Source: Polyangiaceae bacterium (GTDB lineage Bacteria; Myxococcota_A; Polyangia; Polyangiales; Polyangiaceae). Taken from it: a stretch of 9,856 nucleotides of DNA. The notes beneath the pieces are model-generated. The model was not told the DNA's origin and did no database searches. It worked only from the letters and a program-made list of their open reading frames with translations. Shown one piece after another: positions 1 through 6,231 of this stretch. Position numbers and translations under genes: made by a program. The stretch lies in the NCBI GenBank assembly GCA_025934595.1, contig JAICXU010000060.1:1-9856 (forward strand). The letters are read 5' to 3'. How positions within the stretch are numbered: the stretch's first letter is position 1; each line of letters starts with the position of its first letter.

Positions 1-583
1 GCAGCGCGAGGCGAACGCGCGGACGGTGAATCCATCGCACCGATCGCGCGATTTCAGCCAAAATCTCGGGCAACGCGGGCCGTCGGGCGATCATGCGAAT
101 CACGTCGTTTTCGGTGAGACGCGGATTTTCGAGAAGCCGTCGCACGACCTCGGGATTCGGATCCGACGAGAGCTTCGCGAGAAGCGCGGGGTCGGGCTTG
201 CGCGCCAACGCCTTGCGCTCGCCGAGCGTGAGAGGTCGACCGTCTCTGCCCGCTGCGATTTTTTCTTGAGGCGGCATCGACGCGCGCGGAGGCGAAGGCA
301 CGCGAAGCAAGCGATCGAGCGCCGGCATCGAGCGACCTGCCGCTTCTTCGCGGAGGCGCTGCGCGAGCTCGGTCGCCTTCGTCGTGCTCATCGCGTCGAC
401 GATGCCGACGAGGGCCTCGCGCGCCTCCGTGTCACCCTGCTCCGCGCGCTCCGCGATCGCATCGAGCGCGAGCGCGAGATCGTGCTCCGGCTCGTGCGCG
501 AAGAGATCGAGGAGCCACGCGATGCGCAGCGCGGGATCGACGACCGCGCGCGTGCCACGGAGGATGCGGCCCGACAGGCTCAA
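1..583 (-). CDS. Uncharacterised HEAT-like repeat protein (partial, C-terminus beyond the left edge)
   Basis: An uninterrupted minus-strand frame of 194 codons runs from TTG at 583 off the left edge. It starts roughly MSLSGRILRGTRAVVD. Residues 13-95 are predicted alpha-helical and rich in Ala, Glu and Arg. A Pro-rich break follows (96-106), then GRPLTLGERKALARKPDP (115-132) and short helical units such as LSSDPNPEVVRRLLENPRLT (138-157) and RRPALPEILAEIARS. This solenoid style (NPxLTExDVxRxxARRP) is one I associate with uncharacterised myxobacterial and Geobacter-type proteins with HEAT or leucine-rich-variant repeats, which suggests a binding scaffold rather than an enzyme. Codon use matches the kinase. 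The TTG overlaps the kinase stop (TTGA), which fits translational coupling in one operon, but no clear ribosome site precedes it, so the start is uncertain. No signal peptide or membrane segment is visible. Function unknown; coding status likely, exact start less so. Confidence 0.8.
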   Translation of the reverse strand, partial: MSLSGRILRGTRAVVDPALRIAWLLDLFAHEPEHDLALALDAIAERAEQGDTEAREALVGIVDAMSTTKATELAQRLREEAAGRSMPALDRLLRVPSPPRASMPPQEKIAAGRDGRPLTLGERKALARKPDPALLAKLSSDPNPEVVRRLLENPRLTENDVIRMIARRPALPEILAEIARSVRWIHRPRVRLAL

Positions 584-2214
584 AATCCCATCGCGTCGAC
601 TTTTTGCTCGCCTTTCGACGACGTCGACCCCGCCGTCGCGCTCGCCGCCGCGTGCGATGTGCTGCCGTGCGACGAATGCGTGCTGCCCGAGGAGCCCGAA
701 GAATGCGTGCCCGTCGAGGCCGTCGACACGGCGACCGCCGCGGTCGCGGCGCTCGCGCTCGTCGCCGGCGGCGTCACGCTCGCCGCGACGGTGGGAGGCG
801 GTGGCGTGGCGGTCGGCGTTTGCGTCGGCAGTGGCGCGTCTGCGCTTTTCGCGAGAGCCGCGGACGCGGTTGGCGCCGCCGCCGGTTGCGACGTGTAGTG
901 CCAGATGCCGACCACGAGCGCGATGGCGACCACCGCCGCGCCGATGCACGCGCCGACGAAGGCCGCCGAGACGCCGCTTCGATGTCCCGTTCCGGACGTC
1001 GTCGTGAAAGGCGCGCCCGTCGAGCCGTTCGCCGGAAAGCCGCCCGAGCTGCTCGCCATCGCGAGGTTCGTTCCAGAGCCCGTCGAGGCGCCAGCCTGCG
1101 GGAACGGCATCGTCCCGCCGTAACCGGGCGGCGGCGGATAGCGGTGCTGTCCCGAGCCCGTGTCCGCCGCTACCGAATGCGCCATCGCCGATTGCGGCGT
1201 CGACGCGAATTGCGGCGAGAGCTGCGGAGCGCTTCCCGGCGCGCGATTCGGCTGCGGCGTGGATCCGAACGGCTGCGCGTGCTGCGCCATCGCCGTGTTT
1301 CCCGGCTGCATGCCCGCGAGGTGCGCGCGGAGCGCACGACCGTCCATGACGTCGGTGAGCTGCGACGCGCCGATGGCCATGCGCAGCGATTGATCGAAAT
1401 CCTTCGCGCTCTGAAAACGAAGCGCAGGATCGCGTTGCGTGGCCTTCGCCCACCATTTGTCGAACTCCGGCGGAACCTCGGACACGCTCGACGGCACTGG
1501 GATCGGATGCACGATGATCTTCACGAGAAGATCGCCGAGCGCTTCGCTCTGGAACGGCAGCTGTCCCGTCAACCCTTGGAACGCAATCACCGCGAGCGAC
1601 CATAAATCGCTTCGATGATCGACGCTCTTGATGCCCTGCGCTTGCTCCGGGCTCATGTAATACGGCGTGCCGAGCATCGCGCCCGTGCGCGTATTCGAGC
1701 CGCCGCCTGCTTCGAGATTGTCTTGGAGCTTCGCGATCCCGAAATCGAGCACCTTCGCGATTTCGCGATCGTCGTCTTGCACCAAGAAGATGTTGTCGGG
1801 CTTGAGATCGCGATGAACGATGCCGAGCGAATGTGCCTTCGTGAGCGCACGACAGACCTGCTGCATGATCGCGCCGAGCTCGCTCGGATGCATCTTGCCG
1901 CGCATGAAGCGGCGCTTCAAATCCTCGCCGTCGAGCAGCTCCATCGCGATGTACGGCCGGCCTTCCCACACGCCGTGATCGAGGATCTGCACGACGTTCG
2001 GGCTGCGGAGTTGCGCCGCGGCTTTCGCTTCGCGCTCGAAGCGTTGATGCGCCTCGGGCATGGATGCCCCTTCGCCTTCGATGAACTTCACGGCGCACGG
2101 CGTGTCGAGCCCGAGATGCGTCGCATGCCATACCGAGCCCATGCCGCCCCGGCCGAGCAGACGATTCAGGCGGAATCGATCGGCAACGACCAGGTTTTCC
2201 GCGAGCTGCACCAC
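580..2214 (-). CDS. Membrane-anchored Hanks-type serine/threonine protein kinase
   Basis: 544-residue kinase that transfers phosphate from ATP to Ser/Thr of protein targets. The N-terminal catalytic domain (about 14-275) has every key element: Gly loop GRGGMGSVWHA (21-31), Lys43 in AVKF, alpha-C Glu62, HRDLKPDN (134-141), DFG (157-159) and GTPYYMSPEQ (182-191). The HRD Arg suggests control by activation-loop phosphorylation. A Pro/Gln/Ser/Gly-rich linker (about 300-413) leads to one transmembrane helix (about 417-438), then about 105 Ala/Ser/Thr/Pro/His-rich residues probably outside the membrane, ending KVDAMGF. There is no PASTA, TPR or other recognisable sensor domain. The start is GTG at 2214: an in-frame TAG lies four codons upstream at 2224-2226, so it cannot begin earlier. 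A second GTG follows at once (2211). The gene diverges from clpS and is followed by a hypothetical gene overlapping its stop. Family call firm; signal and substrates unknown. Confidence 0.95.
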   Translation of the reverse strand: MVQLAENLVVADRFRLNRLLGRGGMGSVWHATHLGLDTPCAVKFIEGEGASMPEAHQRFEREAKAAAQLRSPNVVQILDHGVWEGRPYIAMELLDGEDLKRRFMRGKMHPSELGAIMQQVCRALTKAHSLGIVHRDLKPDNIFLVQDDDREIAKVLDFGIAKLQDNLEAGGGSNTRTGAMLGTPYYMSPEQAQGIKSVDHRSDLWSLAVIAFQGLTGQLPFQSEALGDLLVKIIVHPIPVPSSVSEVPPEFDKWWAKATQRDPALRFQSAKDFDQSLRMAIGASQLTDVMDGRALRAHLAGMQPGNTAMAQHAQPFGSTPQPNRAPGSAPQLSPQFASTPQSAMAHSVAADTGSGQHRYPPPPGYGGTMPFPQAGASTGSGTNLAMASSSGGFPANGSTGAPFTTTSGTGHRSGVSAAFVGACIGAAVVAIALVVGIWHYTSQPAAAPTASAALAKSADAPLPTQTPTATPPPPTVAASVTPPATSASAATAAVAVSTASTGTHSSGSSGSTHSSHGSTSHAAASATAGSTSSKGEQKVDAMGF

Positions 2215-2220
2215 CCTTGA

Positions 2221-2250
2221 ATTCTACATCCGCGAAGGCCCCCCTTGCAA
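2221..2250 (-). promoter_or_regulatory. Sigma-70-like promoter for the kinase gene, predicted leaderless
   Basis: On the minus strand TTGCAA (2250-2245, four of six matches to TTGACA) is followed after 18 bp by TAGAAT (2226-2221, five of six matches to TATAAT). Six bases separate the -10 box from the GTG at 2214, so transcription would begin at or within a base or two of the start codon and the mRNA would have no leader. The only purine run, AAGG, abuts the GTG and is too close to act as a Shine-Dalgarno site. Boxes are seen in sequence; activity is inferred. Confidence 0.55.
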
Positions 2251-2255
2251 AAGGG
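2242..2255. repeat. Short inverted repeat in the kinase/clpS divergent promoter region
   Basis: CCCTT-GCAA-AAGGG forms a perfect 5-bp stem with a 4-base loop midway between the two divergent start codons. It contains the palindromic TTGCAA that serves as the -35 candidate for the kinase. In the clpS-sense RNA the loop GCAA fits the stable GNRA type. It may be an operator shared by both directions or a minor hairpin; it is short enough to be chance. Confidence 0.3.
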
Positions 2256-2279
2256 ACGCCCCGGCCTGATCTTTTTCGG

Positions 2280-2612
2280 ATGAAAGGAGCGAATGGGCCC
2301 AAGCCGCAGGGCCCGAAGCGCGACGAGGAGACGGTCGTCGAGGAACGCACGAAGCCCGTCGTTCCGCGCCGTTACAAGGTCATTTTTCACAATGACGATT
2401 ACACGACGATGGAGTTCGTCGTCGAATGCTTGATGCGCTTCTTTCGGAAGACCGAGACCGAGGCCACGCACATCATGCTCACCGTGCATCGCAGCGGATC
2501 GGCCGTGGCGGGAGTTTTCACGCGCGAGGTCGCGGAGACGAAGGTCGCCGAGACCATGGATCACGCACGCGCGAACGGAATGCCGCTCATGCTCACGGCA
2601 GAACCCGAATAG
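2280..2612 (+). CDS. clpS: ATP-dependent Clp protease adaptor ClpS
   Basis: 110-residue cytoplasmic adaptor that recognises N-degron substrates (bulky hydrophobic N-terminal residues) and delivers them to ClpA for degradation by ClpAP. The first 28 residues are a charged flexible extension (KGANGPKPQGPKRDEETV), as expected for the ClpS N-terminal tail. The folded core contains YKVIFHNDDYTTMEF (32-46), with the N-degron pocket residues Asn38, Asp39 and Asp40 and the gatekeeper-type Met44, then LTVHRSG (67-73) with pocket His70, and GVFTREVAETKV (78-89). Length agrees with the family (E. coli about 106). I chose ATG 2280; the same frame opens at TTG 2217, but this would add 21 low-complexity residues and almost meet the divergent kinase start. 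No strong Shine-Dalgarno is present (AAAGGAG lies just inside the gene). clpA follows 92 bp downstream, as in many proteobacteria. Confidence 0.95.
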   Translation: MKGANGPKPQGPKRDEETVVEERTKPVVPRRYKVIFHNDDYTTMEFVVECLMRFFRKTETEATHIMLTVHRSGSAVAGVFTREVAETKVAETMDHARANGMPLMLTAEPE

Positions 2613-2618
2613 ACGACT

Positions 2619-2624
2619 TATAAA
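2619..2624 (+). promoter_or_regulatory. Possible -10 element for clpA (TATAAA)
   Basis: ACTTATAAAG is an AT-rich island seven bases after the clpS stop in otherwise GC-rich DNA. TATAAA matches the -10 consensus at five of six positions; the best -35 at 18-bp spacing (ACGGCA, 2595-2600) matches only three of six. It could give clpA a second promoter independent of clpS, with a leader of about 75 nt. Weak support. Confidence 0.25.
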
Positions 2625-2704
2625 GAGAAGAAGACCGAGACCGGGACAGAGGCAGACCAGCCCTCGACCTCGACCTAGGCACAGACAGAACGAGAACCGA
2701 CGAG
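2625..2704 (+). other. T-depleted, purine-rich clpS-clpA spacer
   Basis: Sequence between clpS and clpA is made largely of A, G and C on the plus strand, with only three T residues in about 80 bases, and shows loose repetition of GAC-type words (GACCGAGACCGGGAC, CTCGACCTCGACC). No open frame or stable hairpin is apparent. As an RNA leader it should be unstructured. No strong Shine-Dalgarno precedes the clpA ATG; the closest purine string is GACGAG directly before it. Confidence 0.4.
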
Positions 2705-5083
2705 ATGAGGATCAGCCCCGAAGTCGAAATCGCGCTCACGCTCGCAGCCACCGAAGCTGCGCGGAGGCGCCATGAATACGTGACCGTCGAGCACTTTTTG
2801 TTCGCGCTGCTGTTCGACGATGCGACGGCGCTCGTCGTGAAGCATGCGGGCGGCGACGTCGCGAAGCTCAAAAAAGAGCTCGCGACCTATCTCGACGAGA
2901 AGATCGAGAAGCTCGGCGAGGACGAAGACGTCACGCCTTCGCCCACGCTCGGCGTGCGTCGCGCGATCAACCGCGCGGCGAGCCACGTGCAGTCGTCCGG
3001 AAAAGAAGAAGTGAAAGGCGCGCACATCCTGGTCGCGATCTTTTCGGAGCGCGAGTCGTTCGCGGCCGGTCTCCTCGAAGCGAACGGCATCACGCGCCTC
3101 GACGTCGTGTCGTATCTGTCGCACGGCATCTCGAAGATCGAAGAAGAGACGGCGCTCACCGGAGATCCGCGCCGCACCGACGCCGACGGTGAGGCGAAAG
3201 CAAATCCGCTCGAAGCGTTCGCGGTGCATTTGAACAAAGAGGCGGAAGAGGGCCGCATCGATCCGCTCGTTGGCCGTCAAAAAGAAATCACGCGCATCAT
3301 CCAAATCCTCGCGCGTCGCAAGAAGAACAACCCGATGCTCGTCGGCGATTCGGGTGTCGGAAAGACGGCCATCGTGGACGGCCTCGCGCTCGCCGTGCAC
3401 GAAAAACGCGTCCCGAAGGCGCTCGACGGCGCGCAGATTTATTCGCTCGACATGGGCGCGCTTCTCGCGGGGACGCGCTACCGCGGCGATTTCGAAGAGC
3501 GGTTGAAGGGCGTCATGAAGGCGCTCTCGAAAATCGAGAACGCGATCTTGTTCATCGACGAGATCCACACCGTCGTCGGCGCAGGCTCGACGAGCGGCGG
3601 CGGATCGATCGACGCGAGCAACTTGCTGAAGCCCGCGCTCGCAGCCGGAAAAATGCGCTGCATCGGCTCGACCACGTTCGAAGAGTTCCGGTCGCACATC
3701 GAAAAAGATCGCGCGCTCTCACGCCGCTTCCAACGTGTCGACGTGCTCGAGCCGAGCGTCGAGGAGACCCGACAAATTCTCCGCGGGCTTCGTGCGAAGT
3801 ACGAGAAATTCCACGGCGTGAAATACGAGGACCTCGCGATCGAAGCCGCCGCCGATCTCTCGTCGAAATATTTGAACGATCGAAAGCTGCCCGACAAAGC
3901 GATCGACCTCCTCGACGAGGCCGGCGCGGCGGTGAAGCTCGCGGCCGGTCGCGGCGCGGGATCGGCAGAAAATGCCGCCGACAACGATGGCGCGAAGGCA
4001 GCCATCCCTGGACGCGCGGCAAGTATGCGCGCTGAAGTTGCGCTCACCGTCGCCACGGACGGCGGTTTGCTCGTCACGGTGAACGACATCGAGACCGTGC
4101 TCGCGCGCATGGCGCAAATCCCGCCGCGCGAGGTCAAGGCGGACGACAAAGATCGTTTGGCCGCGCTCGACGTCGATCTCAAGAAAGTCATCTTCGGCCA
4201 AGACCAGGCCATCGCGCAGCTCACGAGCGCGATCAAGCTCTCGCGCGCGGGCCTCCGAAGCCCGGAAAAACCCATCGGCTCGTTCCTTCTCACGGGACCT
4301 ACCGGCGTCGGAAAAACCGAGATGGCGAAGCAGCTCGCGAAGACGCTCGGCATCGCGTTCATCCGCTTCGACATGAGCGAATACATGGAGCGCCACACCG
4401 TCTCGCGTTTGATCGGCGCGCCTCCGGGTTACGTTGGCTTCGATCAGGGCGGGCTCCTCACCGACGCGGTCGCGAAGACGCCGCACGCGGTCTTGCTCCT
4501 CGACGAAATCGAAAAAGCGCATCCCGACGTCTTCAACGTGCTCCTGCAGGTCATGGACCACGGCAAGCTCACCGACAACAACGGCAAAGCGAGCGACTAC
4601 CGCCACGTGATCTTGCTGATGACGAGCAACGTCGGCGCGCGCGACTTGCAACGCCGCGCAGTGGGATTCGGCGCCGGCATGAGCGAAGGCGACGCCGAAC
4701 GCGAGTACAAGAGGATGTTCAGCCCCGAGTTCCGGAATCGCCTCGACGCGCGCATTTCGTTCAACTCGCTCTCGCCGCTCGTCATGGAGCGCGTGGTCGA
4801 CAAATTCTTGCGCGAGCTCTCCGCGCAGCTCTCGGAGCGCAACGTCACGCTCGAAGCCAGCGAGGAGGCGCGCACCCTCCTCGGCAAAAAAGGCTACGAC
4901 CCGGACAACGGCGCGCGTCCGCTCGCACGTGTCATCCAAGATTTGCTGAAGCGACCGATCAGCGAGGAGCTCCTCTTCGGCAAGCTCGAGAAGGGCGGCA
5001 AAGTGATCGCCGACGCGAAAGAAGGCGAGCTTTTGCTCGCGTACGAGCCCGCGGTCAAAAAAGCGGACGCGCTCGTAAACTAG
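2705..5083 (+). CDS. clpA: ATP-dependent Clp protease ATP-binding subunit ClpA
   Basis: 792-residue AAA+ unfoldase that forms a hexamer, binds ClpS-delivered and ssrA-type substrates and threads them into ClpP. The Clp N domain (about 1-145), the ClpS docking site, is a tandem helical repeat (SPEVEIALTLAATEAARRRH, then LGVRRAINRAASHV). AAA+ module 1 has Walker A GDSGVGKT (214-221) and Walker B FIDE (283-286); module 2 has Walker A GPTGVGKT (531-538) and Walker B LLLDE (597-601). There is no long ClpB-type coiled coil between modules, and the protein starts MRISPEVE, both favouring ClpA over ClpB or ClpC. The ClpP-docking loop reads VGF (653-655) where IGF or IGL is usual. Residues about 415-457, before VNDIETVLARMAQIPP, are some 35 longer than in E. 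coli and account for the extra length (E. coli 758). The TAG stop is at 5081. No clpP is in the window. Confidence 0.96.
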   Translation: MRISPEVEIALTLAATEAARRRHEYVTVEHFLFALLFDDATALVVKHAGGDVAKLKKELATYLDEKIEKLGEDEDVTPSPTLGVRRAINRAASHVQSSGKEEVKGAHILVAIFSERESFAAGLLEANGITRLDVVSYLSHGISKIEEETALTGDPRRTDADGEAKANPLEAFAVHLNKEAEEGRIDPLVGRQKEITRIIQILARRKKNNPMLVGDSGVGKTAIVDGLALAVHEKRVPKALDGAQIYSLDMGALLAGTRYRGDFEERLKGVMKALSKIENAILFIDEIHTVVGAGSTSGGGSIDASNLLKPALAAGKMRCIGSTTFEEFRSHIEKDRALSRRFQRVDVLEPSVEETRQILRGLRAKYEKFHGVKYEDLAIEAAADLSSKYLNDRKLPDKAIDLLDEAGAAVKLAAGRGAGSAENAADNDGAKAAIPGRAASMRAEVALTVATDGGLLVTVNDIETVLARMAQIPPREVKADDKDRLAALDVDLKKVIFGQDQAIAQLTSAIKLSRAGLRSPEKPIGSFLLTGPTGVGKTEMAKQLAKTLGIAFIRFDMSEYMERHTVSRLIGAPPGYVGFDQGGLLTDAVAKTPHAVLLLDEIEKAHPDVFNVLLQVMDHGKLTDNNGKASDYRHVILLMTSNVGARDLQRRAVGFGAGMSEGDAEREYKRMFSPEFRNRLDARISFNSLSPLVMERVVDKFLRELSAQLSERNVTLEASEEARTLLGKKGYDPDNGARPLARVIQDLLKRPISEELLFGKLEKGGKVIADAKEGELLLAYEPAVKKADALVN

Positions 5084-5104
5084 GGCTATTTCGCGTCGAA
5101 GGCT

Positions 5105-5130
5105 GGTACCTGAACGCGCGATCAGGTACC
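5105..5130 (+). promoter_or_regulatory. Perfect 9-bp inverted repeat, candidate LexA-type operator of the radical SAM gene
   Basis: GGTACCTGA (5105-5113) and TCAGGTACC (5122-5130) are exact inverted copies separated by 8 bases. The centre forms CTG-N10-CAG (5110-5125). The 17-mer CTGAACGCGCGATCAGG (5110-5126) agrees at 16 of 17 positions with the Myxococcus xanthus LexA box as I remember it (CTRHAMRYBYGTTCAGS). It lies 8 bp upstream of the ATG and overlaps a putative -10 box (5127-5132), a position suited to repression. No T-run follows, so an intrinsic terminator for clpA is unlikely. An alternative is an operator for another regulator or a hairpin limiting translation. The repeat is directly seen; the LexA assignment is inference from a recalled consensus. 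Confidence 0.5.
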
Positions 5131-5132
5131 GT
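5127..5132 (+). promoter_or_regulatory. Putative -10 element (TACCGT) of the radical SAM gene
   Basis: TACCGT fits TANNNT and is separated from the ATG at 5139 by exactly six bases, as for the kinase and M1 peptidase genes. No convincing -35 is visible (TGGTAC at 5104-5109, 17-bp spacing, is weak), so it would need an activator or rely on derepression. The right arm of the inverted repeat covers its first four bases. Inferred mainly from the shared spacing. Confidence 0.35.
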
Positions 5133-5138
5133 CTCTGC

Positions 5139-6182
5139 ATGCGATTTTTGCCGGTGGTGAATCCGCCGAACCCTTGGGCGGATTCCAAAATCGATTACGA
5201 CGACGGCGAAGCTCCGCACGCTTCGCTCCAAATCTTCGAAGATCACACGCGCGCGATCTTGTCGAAGAACGACAGCCCCGATGTCGGCTTCGACTGGAGC
5301 GTGAATCCCTATCGCGGCTGCTTCCACGCGTGTGCGTATTGCTACGCGCGGCCCGGCCATCAGTATTTGAGCTTTGGCGCTGGAACCGATTTCGAGCGGA
5401 AGATCGTCGTGAAGCCGCACGCGCCCGAGCTTTTGCGCGAAGCATTCGAGAAAAAAAATTGGATGGGCGAGCTCGTCCTCTTCAGCGGCGTCACCGATTG
5501 CTACCAGCCGCTCGAGGCGAGCTACGAGCTCACACGCGGCTGTCTCGAAGTATGTGTAGAATACAAGAATCCCGTCGCCATCGTCACGAAGTCTCCCCTC
5601 ATCGAGCGCGACATCGATGTCCTCGTCGCGCTCACCGAACGCGCGCGCGTGAGCGTCGCCGTCAGTATTCCGTTTTGGGATCCGAAAAAAGCGCGCGCCG
5701 TCGAGCCGTATGTCGCGACGCCCGAGCGCCGCATGCACGCGGTGCAAAAGCTCGCCGCGGCGGGAATCAAGGTCGGCGTCAACGTGGCGCCCGTCATCCC
5801 CGGCCTCGGCGACGAAGAGATCGGTGACGTGCTGAAGGCGGCGAAAGACGCGGGCGCCCATTTCGCCTCGCTCATCATGCTGCGCCTGCCGGGTCCGGTG
5901 AAAGAAGTCTTCGAGGAACGCATTCGCGCGGCCTTGCCGCTTCGCGCGGAAAAAATCTTGAATCGCGTGCGCGACGTGCGCGGCGGCAAGCTGAACGATC
6001 CGCGCTTCGGCTCGCGCATGAGCGGCGAAGGAGTCTATGCCGAAGCGGTCGGCGCCCTCTTCCAGCAAACCGCGGACAAGCTCGGCCTCTCCACCGCTCG
6101 AAGGAACGCGGGCGACCAGAAGTCCACGTTCGAGCGACCTTCGCTGCGGCCGGCGGGCGATCAGCTCGCGCTTTTTCGCTGA
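5139..6182 (+). CDS. PA0069/SplB-type radical SAM protein with C-terminal clamp-binding-like motif
   Basis: 347-residue cytoplasmic radical SAM enzyme of the COG1533 type, related to spore photoproduct lyase but of unproven reaction. The [4Fe-4S] site is CFHACAYC (Cys61, Cys65, Cys68; C-x3-C-x2-C), preceded by SVNPYRGC and followed by YARP. DFERKIVVK (84-92), LFSGVTDCYQPLE (114-126) and PVAIVTKS are the blocks I expect in the PA0069 group. VNVAPVIPGLGDEEI is a late barrel strand, and a helical C-terminal region follows. The last seven residues are DQLALFR; QLALF (342-346) resembles the beta-clamp pentapeptide QL(S/D)LF at the exposed end of the protein. The ATG at 5139 follows an inverted repeat and has no Shine-Dalgarno. 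Family call is firm. A role in DNA lesion repair is inferred from the SplB relation, the tail and the LexA-like operator. Other substrates remain possible. Confidence 0.9.
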   Translation: MRFLPVVNPPNPWADSKIDYDDGEAPHASLQIFEDHTRAILSKNDSPDVGFDWSVNPYRGCFHACAYCYARPGHQYLSFGAGTDFERKIVVKPHAPELLREAFEKKNWMGELVLFSGVTDCYQPLEASYELTRGCLEVCVEYKNPVAIVTKSPLIERDIDVLVALTERARVSVAVSIPFWDPKKARAVEPYVATPERRMHAVQKLAAAGIKVGVNVAPVIPGLGDEEIGDVLKAAKDAGAHFASLIMLRLPGPVKEVFEERIRAALPLRAEKILNRVRDVRGGKLNDPRFGSRMSGEGVYAEAVGALFQQTADKLGLSTARRNAGDQKSTFERPSLRPAGDQLALFR

Positions 6183-6201
6183 ACGCGGTCGCTGAAGACG
6201 C

Positions 6202-6231
6202 GCGACAGGTCTGCGCGCTCCGCGCTAGAGT
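6202..6231 (+). promoter_or_regulatory. Putative promoter of the M1 peptidase gene, predicted leaderless
   Basis: GCGACA (6202-6207, four of six matches to TTGACA), an 18-bp spacer and TAGAGT (6226-6231, four of six matches to TATAAT). Six bases, GCGCAC, separate the -10 box from the GTG at 6238. No Shine-Dalgarno site is present. The perfect palindrome GTGCGCAC (6230-6237) overlaps the end of the -10 box and fills the gap to the start codon. Confidence 0.45.

Noticed and set aside
26..1605. Overlapping plus-strand open frames opposite the hypothetical gene and the kinase (26-898, 384-1007, 604-1605)
   Set aside because: Products are strongly Arg/Ala-rich with no recognisable domain, and they lie antisense to a complete kinase and to the coherent minus-strand repeat protein. 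They are by-products of GC-rich third positions.
2217..2279. Upstream TTG start for clpS, giving 131 residues
   Set aside because: It would add 21 low-complexity residues without family support, occupy the divergent promoter region, and has no ribosome site; ATG 2280 gives the usual ClpS length.
5105..5130. Inverted repeat as an intrinsic terminator of clpA
   Set aside because: No T-run follows the right arm (GTCTCTGC comes next) and the next start codon is only 8 bp away, so an operator or start-site hairpin explains it better.
2675..5188. Long minus-strand open frames opposite clpA (2675-3697, 3478-4398, 3719-5188)
   Set aside because: They are fully antisense to a ClpA frame with both AAA+ modules intact; their translations are Arg/Glu/Ala-rich and lack any known motif.
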